DNA from: Pontederia crassipes | Taxonomy: Eukaryota > Streptophyta > Magnoliopsida > Commelinales > Pontederiaceae | Assembly: GCA_030549335.1 (NCBI GenBank) | Contig: JAUKPH010000018.1 | Span: 2,480,001 to 2,544,000 of the forward strand | Reading direction: 5' to 3' | DNA length: 64,000 nucleotides | Translations under genes and position numbers: made by a program | The notes under the pieces: model-generated | What the model saw: only the letters and a program-made list of their open reading frames with translations | Databases searched by the model: none | What the model was told of the DNA's origin: nothing | In this document: in pieces, positions 55,351 to 64,000 of the stretch | Layout of the letters: each line of letters opens with the position of its first letter | How positions within the stretch are numbered: position 1 is the first letter of the stretch

Positions 55351-58300
55351 CCAACCATCACATATGCAAATGCAGGCAGATGTCGATGCATAATTCATCA
55401 CATAACAACCATATCTTAAATATCAGAAGATGAATAATATTAGATACTCATTCAAACAGAATAGGATTGCATCCTATAAACTTGATCCATAACATTTCAC
55501 ATATGCTAAACTTGTCGAAATATGCATTTAATACATATAACAATCAATGTCACAACGAATTCAAAAGAGATGAATACATAGAGTAGGAGAATCCAACTTG
55601 CCTCTATGGCAATATCGAAAGACTTTTTCCTTTTCTTTTTCTTATTATTCTTCTAGTCCTATGTCAATAAAATGTGTTCTTATTGATACTATTATCTGAG
55701 CATCAATATGTCACATGAATACAACAATGACCAATGTTATATATTACATATGCCTATAGCGTAATTAATTGATTAATCATAAGAGTTCATATTGTATCAT
55801 AGCAGATTGAATACCTTGTGAAATAAAATTCATATCATTTACTATAAATAAGGGAATCAAATGATTCCAATTTTACTTGGGTCCATATTACAGAAGCCTT
55901 AATCTCTAAAAGTTTCATATTTTAGTTCACTATGTTGGGTTCTCATGAAAATCAATGATCAACCTAAATTTCATATTATTTGTGTGTTCTGACAACTAGG
56001 CGTCCTTGGTTTTATTATCTATATAAAATAGGAAACAATTTATTTTATGGTGCTTCCAATTTTTCTTAAAATTAGACATCCTATTAATAAAATTCTTTGA
56101 ATTTATATCTATATGGACTAAGCATAATAATTTTAACAAGTATCAACATAGTCTGCCTCAAATTTCATTCTGATAGACTGAGTGATGTTCGGTTAACCAT
56201 TTATAACGTTCACTAGGTATATCCTTTTTAAGTGATTCCAATTGTAAATGAAACCTAACTTATGTATCTTTCTGACCCTAATTTATGAAATAATGTTCAT
56301 AAATTTGTAATATATTGGATTTAATACATAATTTTCACCATTATGTAACAATTTGAGCGGACAGAATGATAGCACCTTAAAGAAGAAAACATAATTTTGT
56401 CTATAGATATCTAATTAACTTGATTCCAAAACTCAATGAAACTATACTCACAAAAGAGTGAACATGATTAATTTCATGATTTATATCATCTTATATAATT
56501 CACAGAAAATTTCGTGGTGGCATACACCTAGAATATATTTCAAAATCTAATAGACATAGATGTAGTGATTGCAACATTTATATCTTTTTAGTTAAAACTT
56601 ATTTTTAAGTGGTTCCAATTGAATTGTAACCTTATTTATAGTAGGTATAAGACACATAAATCTAACAGTATAATTATAAGAATACTTTCTAATATGTTCG
56701 ACTAGTTCTGCCTGGACCGCATGATATTTGCTAATATGTTTGTACATAACTTTTCGAATGCATAAAATTTTAAGATAATTCTTTCTTCCCTGGAAATTGA
56801 ACTTCTATGGGGATAAATGACACAATTTTTATAATTTTTGGATCACCATAGAATATTTCATTAGCCGGCTAAGCACGCAGCTCCTAAAATTTAAAACTAC
56901 CTCTAGTTAGTTTCATGTTTCTAACCAATTTGTCTATCTTTCCTTACTATTTCAATAAATTGGTAATGAGAGCATTTAATCAAAACTTGCAGGAATTTAA
57001 AGCCTGAAAAGATTAATAAAAGATTAAATGAATCTACCTCGTACATACCTCCATAAGATTCTATGTCTTCTTTTCTTTATTTGCAACTTAGATTAGCAGT
57101 AGCCCCTCCTCATAAAGTGTAACAAGGCTTATAAAAATATAAAGGCAGTAGCCTGGTGGAACAAGAGACAAATGTTATCTCATAGCATTTGGTGCTAGAA
57201 GGGGCTTCGGATAAGAGAGGATGTGCAAGGATGAGGTGTCAACTAATATGATTAAATTATATGAGGTATCATGTAACTAAAACAAATTGGAATGCATGAT
57301 ATGAGACTTTGTGGAAAGTGAGATGAGTTGGTTAGTGGAACAAATATCATAGCCCTTATGGTCAACCCGACTGCCTACGTGGCAAAAGGGCTAATTTTGA
57401 GAGCGTTACTCGCCCGCCGACTGCTCCACCTGCGAAGCGTGGAAACGACAGAGGCGCCATCAAACTGAGGCCTGAAAAGCAGAGGAGGAGAAGAGGATGC
57501 GGCCGCTCTCGGAACTGGCTAATTGATTACTTGTAATAAAATTTACAATATAAGTTAAGCAATAAATCAGAGGATAATAAATCATTGAAAATAATTACTC
57601 TGGTAAATGACAATCATTTTCTTACTAAGGTACTCATATGAGTTAATTAATTGACTTTTAAAATTTTGGATAATTAGGTTAAGTCAAAACATTTAGTAAG
57701 TGATATATTAACTCAAAGTTACCTCACGAGAACTAATTAATTAAAATACATATACAATACGATTACAATAATAATTTATTTTAACATTAGAAGGAATGGT
57801 TATTAGCTTACTAAACCCTTAGATAAGCTGGTCAACTCCCTACAATTAAATTAGAGATAATTTTGTTATTGACATTAAATTACTTTGAATAAAAATAACT
57901 ATCTTATATACATAATTATGTTATTTACCCTTATGGTAAAATCTTGGGATGTTATACTAGGTAATCCACATTACCTATAAAGTGACAATTCATATTGTCA
58001 CTTGAGTTGTACTTTTTAAATTTTGACTTTTCGCATTTGTCCTTTCAAGCTTTATTTAAATAAACTACAAAAGTAATTAAATAAATTAGAAAATTAATTA
58101 AATAAAGTATAAAAATAATCAAGTAAATCTTAATTAATTACTATGAATATTTTATTATCACATTTTAAATAATTAATTATTTTATAATTTTTAATTTTAT
58201 GGGTGAAAATGTGTGTTTTTTATTTAAGTTTGCAAAATTAAAATAAATTATATATAAAAGCATAATTATTTTGATTAGAGGTATATTGTAAAAACTATAT

Positions 58301-58600
58301 ATTAACTCATAAACATTTGTTTTATTATAAATAACTAATATGAGTTGTAAAATATATTATTTATAAATATTCAACAAAGTAATGTATATTACTAACAATT
58401 TAATAAGTGACAATCTTTTTATGCGGGAATCTACATTGCCAGGTAATCTTGAATGACGATATAGTAAACACACCGTATTCGGTTGCTAACACCAACGATT
58501 GTGGCAGCGATTAATGATCTTAATCAACGGTCATTATCAACAAATGATGAGACAGACGAACATGATGGTGAATGCCTATACAATTCGACGAATTAGATGG
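55351..58600. other. AT-rich spacer, probably decayed retroelement
   Basis: No coding similarity seen in 3.2 kb. Two related ~110-bp stretches (about 56150-56260 and 56520-56630) share 'AAGTG(A/G)TTCCAATTG' and flanking words. A short GC-rich island lies at 57360-57520 (GCCCGCCGACTGCTCCACC). Confidence 0.45.
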
Positions 58601-60549
58601 AATGGTCATGGCATTGGAGTCCCCTAAATCACTTCTATCCTCTCTTCTTCCACTTCACTAGTATCAAAGCAAGGCATTGTTGAACCTCTTCTTTGGCAAG
58701 ATCTTGTTTCCTCTACGGACAACTTGTCAATGAATTATTTTTGGGTGACCGATCTCTCCACATTACCCAAAAATCTTTGCGGAGATCACAGAGGGGAGCA
58801 AGCTCAATAGGTAGCTTAAATCTAAGTGTGAATTCATAATAGCCTAATAGGTTATAAGAATTATCCATCAGAATAAGTATGAAACAAACATCTTATGCAA
58901 AATATGAGGATAAATCAAAGATGATAACTATGGTTCCATATCTTTTCATTCGATTCCATTTTCATGTTCATGATTATATTCATAAGGACATAGTCCTTCC
59001 ATTCATTGTTAGCCATTCATTTCATTTCACCTTATTCATGAGTTGGAAGAGCTCTCCACTTTTAGCGAATGTCATTGCAAACACACTAAGTGCAACTACC
59101 TAAATCATAATAGGTCAGTGAGGATCAGTGCCACGACAAGTGCACCATAAAGGGAAGATGACCTCACACAATGGGACAACATTCGTAGGTGGAGTGCCTC
59201 ACATAAGACTGTTAACCTCTATTAGAATATTCCCTTTTTGGCATTCGCGCGGCCCACCCGCGCAATTGTGCCTGGACCACGCGCGGGACGCTCGGACCGC
59301 ACAAGGAGGGCGCTGATCGCGTGCCACGAGAATTGCGGGCTGCACGGACGTACACGTCATCATGCGCGATGGACGCACGTGATGCCTTCAGCCTAACTTC
59401 TCGCCCAAGTCTTCCTTCCGTATGAAAGGGGACCCATACCAGAGGTCCCAAACACGCTTTCGAGGAGATTCTTCCAGAGGTACTTATGTTGCGGTCAAGA
59501 GTTTCGTTCCCTCGATGTTCGGTTCCCGATCCCGAAGTGTAAGTGCGTTCGTCAATAGTTCGTGGAAAAGCTCCGACGATTCACTTCCGCTGCAAGAGAT
59601 ATGAAAAGCTCCGATGATCCATTATTGCCTAATAAATGTGTTATCATGCATGAAATAGATATTTTCATTTATGTATGTCATAATGATATCTATTGTTGTG
59701 ATCTAAATCTTGACTATATGTTAAAATTATGAATTTGAATTTAAAATTGGTATGTCCAATTTTGTTAAGCATGATAACTTGCCTACAATTTCAAATTGAT
59801 TTGAAATTGAATAAATTAAAATTAATTACTTTTGTGAGAATTAACTAACATGGGAATATTATTTTTAGCTATGTGCTGAAATCCATATTTCTTGCAAGCC
59901 TATAATAAAAATAATTAGTTGGTTTAACTATACAAACTATAGGTAATTAGAATACATGAAACATAGATAGTTCTTTTGTAGGACTAAGACACCTTGAGAT
60001 TCAAACATTGTCACAATAATTAATGTCTTTCTATTGAGTGGTGAGTGATCCGAAATGCATGTCTAGAAAGATTCCGAGGAACTAGCTTAGTGCATAGTCG
60101 ACGCAGTCTCTAGAAATAGGGGTGATGTGTGATAGTGGTCATACAATTTTATTTGATGTGATGCCAAGGCGAAGGATAGCGCACGATTATTTAATTGGCG
60201 CCTCTCGAGGAAGAGCTCTCATTGCACTAGTCCTGATTGTTCTAGTCATATTAGAAATAATTTGATGCACCACATGAAATGAATTTCGGTGATTTTGAAT
60301 CATAAGTTGATTCAAAATTTATATAGTAGAAAATTTTGAATTATATGTTGATTCAAAATTCAAATATTTAGATAAATTTTGTCGCATTGTTAAAATAGTG
60401 AGTAATAATATTTCTTGGAGATAGTGGGAGATGAGTTGGAGTTTAACAACCTTTGAATATTGTTATTTTATTATTTATGTTGTTTGCGGACAAAATTTGT
60501 ACATGCATAATACTAATTTCTCATATTTTTTGTGACCAAACTAGACCAT

Positions 60550-61150
60550 GGGTTAAAAGAATAAAAATTGCTAACCTGAACAAGAATGAAAATTCAATGA
60601 CAATAATTATGATATTTGGCACAAGGTCCAATATCTCCTAGAAGAACAAGAGATTTTGGAGACCATCAACCATATTGTCAATGAACTTGCACCTGGACAT
60701 AATGCCCAACACCAGAACGATATGGAGGCATACTAGGCCTGGATCATAAAGAACCGCATTGCTCGCATTATGTTGTTGAGCACGATGAACAATTCCCTTT
60801 TGTGAAAATTCAAAGTATATAAGACAACATTCGAAATATGGACGGCGCTCTGAAATAAGTATGGGTCAATACGACCATCAAGCGCCGGATGCTCATGGTC
60901 AAAATTGACTCTTATTGGAAACAACTGAATCATACGATGAAGGAGCATATCCAGGAGATGTTTAACTTGATCTGTGAACTCAAGAATGCGAGACAAGTGT
61001 TCGATGATGAGCACAGATGCAGGTTTTGATCTGCTCCCTCCCCAAAAGTTGAGAACATATGCATTATAACTTGATGCACAACGAGAGTGTCAAAACTTTT
61101 AAGCAAGCTGCTCGCCATTATTGAAATGGAGAATGAGGCCCTTTAACCCA
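60550..61150 (+). pseudogene. Copia gag (UBN2-type), degenerate
   Basis: Frames include IWHKVQYLLEEQEILETINH and AQHQNDMEAY near 60615-60735, AWIIKNRIARIMLLSTMNN (60738-60795), then NHTMKEHIQEMFNLICELKN and ARQVFDDEHRC (60930-61020). Premature stops and frameshifts occur every few dozen codons. Confidence 0.75.
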
Positions 61151-61379
61151 TGAATCAATCCTCTGAAGCATTAGTTGCTGAAAATGATGGGCAATGAGCT
61201 AGTTCCTAATCCAAGAGAAAAAGGTCGCATAAGTTGCAACCAAATAAAAAGAGCGGAGATGCTGGACAAAAAAAACCCAAAGCCATCAGTCAAAGTTGTA
61301 CTGAGCCTAAGAAGGTTTGTCCTAACCACGATTCTTTTGCTTATATCTCTAGTTGTGCCTTAATTTTTAAAACTCATCC

Positions 61380-62410
61380 TTTGTGGATTTCGGGAGCCAC
61401 CGATCATAGCCAGAGATCACGAGGTCTTCGTGGAATTTTCATCGAATAAGTGCGGGGAGCGAATGGATTTACGTTGGAAACAATGATAGAGTTGAAGTTA
61501 AAGGCATTGGAACGTGCAAGTTAGAACTTAGCAACGGTCAAATTCTTTACCTTCACGACATTCTATATGCTCCAGCTTTTTAGACGAAATTTACTTTGTG
61601 TTAGCATTAGACAAGCTTAGTTATGTAATGGTCAATAATTGTTTCTACGATTTAAATATAACATCTATTGCTGATAGTTATTCTTTTATATTATCTGTTG
61701 ATGTGAATGAAAGTGATAATATTTGATATGCCAAATTAGGACACATTGGTCAAGATCGAATGAATAGACTTGCTAGAGAAGATCCTTTGGGATCTCTCGC
61801 AAAAGTTAATATTCCAACTTGTGAGGAATGTCTAGCTAGAAAACAAGAACAGCATTTGGAAAGGGAAAACACATCGAGTACCCATTACAATTAATCCATC
61901 CGGACATATGTGGTCCGATGAATGTTCACGCATGACACAGTTTTTCTTACTTCATCACTTTTATAGATGATTATCCATGTTACGTTGTTGTATACTTGAT
62001 TTCTCATAAGTTCGAAGTTTTGAATTATTTTTTACGATTCATGAACATGGCATAAAATCAAGTGGATCACAAGATTAAAGTCTTACGAACCGATCGTGGA
62101 CGCGAATATCTTTGACATTAAAAAAGTTATGTGATGAAAATGGTATAGTTAGGCAACTAAATGTACCAAGAACTACGTAACAAAATGGTGTTGTAGAAAG
62201 ACGAAATCATACCTTATGTGATATAGTTCGATCCATCATGACGCAAGCTAATCTTCCAATTTCGTATTGGGGAGATGCACTATTGATTGCTACCTACATT
62301 TTAAATCATGTACCATCAAAATTCGTTCCTATCACTCCTTATGAACTTTGGACATGTCGAAAGTCTAACCTTAGTTATTTGCGCCATTGGGGTTGCGCAA
62401 TCTAAACAAC
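61380..62410 (+). pseudogene. Copia protease and integrase remnants
   Basis: WISGATDHS near 61385 is a protease active-site region whose leading Asp is lost. DDYSRYVVVYL-like codons appear near 61970, KVLRTDRG near 62080, NGVVERRN-like codons near 62180, and ANLPISYWGDALLIATYILN followed by PYELWTCRKS near 62250-62360. Stops and shifts are common, and catalytic residues are only partly preserved in readable frames. Confidence 0.7.
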
Positions 62411-62601
62411 TCTCATAAGTATGGAAAGTTGGGTCCAAGAGGGCAGAATTGTACCTTTATAAGATATCGCAACACCTAAAAGAGAAGATGATACAATAAC
62501 GAAAATAAAAAATAGAGGATGTGACATTCATAGACTATGAATTTTCTAAGAAAGGCTAGATAGACAAGGGACTTCTTCTATATGAAGAAGAAGATCCCGA
62601 G

Positions 62602-63797
62602 TTGACGGCACAAGCAGATCAACCAATTGAGGAGTTTGTCTTCTCCGTCCCACAGTTTGATCCAAGTGGGAGAGATTCGCAACCCCCAACTGACCAACCC
62701 GAAAGTTTCCTTCGACGGGCTACTAGAAAACATGTTCCGCGTCGACGATTTGAAATCGAAGGATTGCATAAACATGAGCCACATGAGGTCCACGTAGTAA
62801 GTCTGAAAGATGAACTTGAGCCCAGATCTATCAAAGAAGCTCTCTCATCCCCTGCTAAGGAAGAATGGATTAAGACAATGGATGAGGAGTTAGAGTCCAT
62901 GCAAAAAAATTAAGTCTGAAACTTGGTTGATCTCCCGTCAGGCCGTAAGGCAATTGAGAATAAATGGATTCTCAAAATTAAGCGTGGAATTGATTGATCA
63001 ATTGAAAGACATAAAGCTCATCTAGTGGCAAAAGGTTTCATCCAAACAATGGGTGTTGACTATGAAGAAACTTTTGCACCTGTAAGGTTTTCTTCAATTC
63101 GCCTAATTTTAGCTATAGTAGCACATATGAGCTTAGAATTACATCAAATAGATGTAAAAACCACATTTCTCAATGGAGAACTAGATGAGAAAAATTACAT
63201 GGAGCAACCTCAAGGCTTCGTTGTAAAAGAAAAATAACGCAAAGTTTGTAGACCGCGTCGGTCCATTTATCGACTCAAATAATCATCTAAACAGTGGTAT
63301 CTTAAATTCCATCAGTCAATCATTTCATACGATTTTAACATGATTGATGAAGACCACTACGTGTATGTTCATAAGTCCAAGAATAATTTTGCTATCCTGA
63401 CATTATACGTAGAAGACATTCTAATAGCTAAAAATAATAGAAACTTTGTCATTACCACTAAACAATTGTTGTCCTCCATTTTTGAAATGAAGGATATGGG
63501 TGAAGCAGCCTACATACTGTGTGTGAAAATCCATTGCGACCGTTCAAACGACTCTTTGCTTTGTCACAAGAATTATATATAAAGAAAGTTTTGGAACGAT
63601 TTCGCATGGATGGCTACAAATCCATTGACACTCCTATTATGAAAGGTGGGATTTTAAGCTTGGACATGTGCCCTGAAACTTTAGAGAAACAAAAGAAAGT
63701 GTCCAAATTTTCATATGCAAGTGTGGTTGGCAGCTTAATGTACGCTATGATGTATACTTGGCGGGACATATGTTTTGTCGTCGGTCTAGTTAGTTGA
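62602..63797 (+). pseudogene. Copia reverse transcriptase, degenerate
   Basis: Three frames carry the domain. At 62602-62913 is the lead-in (SIKEALSSPAKEEWIKTMDEE). At 63025-63237 are [19 protein letters not shown] and [16 protein letters not shown]. At 63340-63797 is LYVEDILIA, where the first catalytic Asp of the usual YVDD box is Glu, then FEMKDMGEAAYILCVKI and the YASVVGSLMYAM region. Stops follow KN at 62913, EK at 63237 and elsewhere. Inactive. Confidence 0.85.
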
Positions 63798-64000
63798 TAT
63801 TAGGCTAATTCAGGATGCCAATACTGGAAGACGGTGAAGAGAATCATGAGATACCTCAAGGGCACTACAGATCTTGCACTATGCTATCATAGAGGAAGTC
63901 TACGACTTGTTGGATTCACTGATGCCGATTGGACTGGTGATATTGATGAACAAAAATTCATCTTCGAATACACTTTCTTGCTCAACAATGATGTTGTTAC
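63798..64000 (+). pseudogene. Copia RNase H domain, cut by window edge
   Basis: KRIMRYLKGTTDLALCYHRG followed by LVGFTDADWTGDIDE matches the copia RNase H start with its first catalytic Asp. The rest is beyond the window. Confidence 0.75.

Larger units (their letters stand above)
58650..64000 (+). mobile_element. Ty1/copia LTR retrotransposon, decayed, right end outside window
   Basis: Protein remnants in the order gag, protease, integrase, reverse transcriptase, RNase H define Ty1/copia on the plus strand. AGTATCAAAGCAAGG at 58660 is a poor match to an initiator-tRNA primer site, so the LTR boundary is uncertain. 58.7-60.5 kb would be LTR and leader sequence, including a GC-rich stretch at 59240-59370. 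The element runs off the right edge in RNase H, and the 3' LTR is not visible. Confidence 0.82.

Noticed and set aside
58640..58680. AGTATCAAAGC as a firm copia primer binding site
   Set aside because: It differs from TGGTATCAGAGC at several bases, and gag begins almost 1.9 kb further on, so I used it only as a tentative left border.
59128..59604. Three 60-79-codon frames in the GC-rich stretch before copia gag
   Set aside because: No motif, overlapping on both strands, and located in the LTR/leader part of the retroelement.

Overview
The window is nuclear DNA of a flowering plant: spliced genes with GT-AG introns, plant-type TEs and plant gene families. The coding exons of the three best-preserved genes are very GC-rich while introns and spacers are AT-rich. 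That contrast fits a commelinid-like monocot, but this is inference and I cannot name the species. There are no operons, rRNA genes, recognisable tRNA genes or CRISPR arrays.

Genes. (1) A glycerol-3-phosphate permease (MFS, organophosphate:phosphate antiporter family) lies on + at about 14.2-21.1 kb. It has a 5' UTR exon, a 4 kb first intron full of LINE insertions, two coding exons and one apparent 2-bp deletion. (2) An L-lactate dehydrogenase gene lies on + at 39.07-40.98 kb. It is broken by a 474-bp solo LTR in exon 1 and by a separate nonsense codon. (3) A pectin methylesterase lies on + at 42.23-44.81 kb, in three exons, and looks intact. (4) A plastid fibrillin (FBN7/PAP13-like) lies on - at 45.34-54.15 kb. 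Seven exons join in frame to 302 residues, and intron 5 is enlarged by an L1 LINE.

Everything else is mainly transposons, often nested. 0-10.9 kb: a CACTA element (right end 5596) sits inside the integrase of a Ty3/gypsy element (LTR end 8781), which itself interrupts an older CACTA element (5' end 10865). 10.9-13.0 kb: a Pack-MULE with a perfect 9-bp target duplication, carrying LEA_2-like and PMT-methyltransferase-like fragments, inserted in a small inverted-repeat element. 22.1-28.4 kb: a third CACTA element with an internally deleted transposase and an extreme GGAGGCG-type low-complexity tract. 28.4-31 kb: an LTR-like segment and a 505-bp tandem duplication. 31.5-33.2 kb: a non-autonomous CACTA-like element with a 20-bp satellite core. 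34.25-34.96 kb: a fold-back MULE. 35.5-36.5 kb: a small CACTA element with matching 3-bp target duplication and an LTR fragment inside it. 54.2-58.6 kb: AT-rich spacer with degenerate tandem repeats. 58.6-64 kb: a decayed Ty1/copia element running off the right edge.

The four host genes do not form an obvious pathway. The 39-54 kb stretch is a small gene island between TE-rich blocks. No intact autonomous element and no clearly new multi-gene system was found. The strongest unusual signals are structural: the snap-back 5' end of the RTE-type LINE, minimal tail-only LINE insertions with perfect target duplications, the nested Pack-MULE, and the doubly broken LDH gene.
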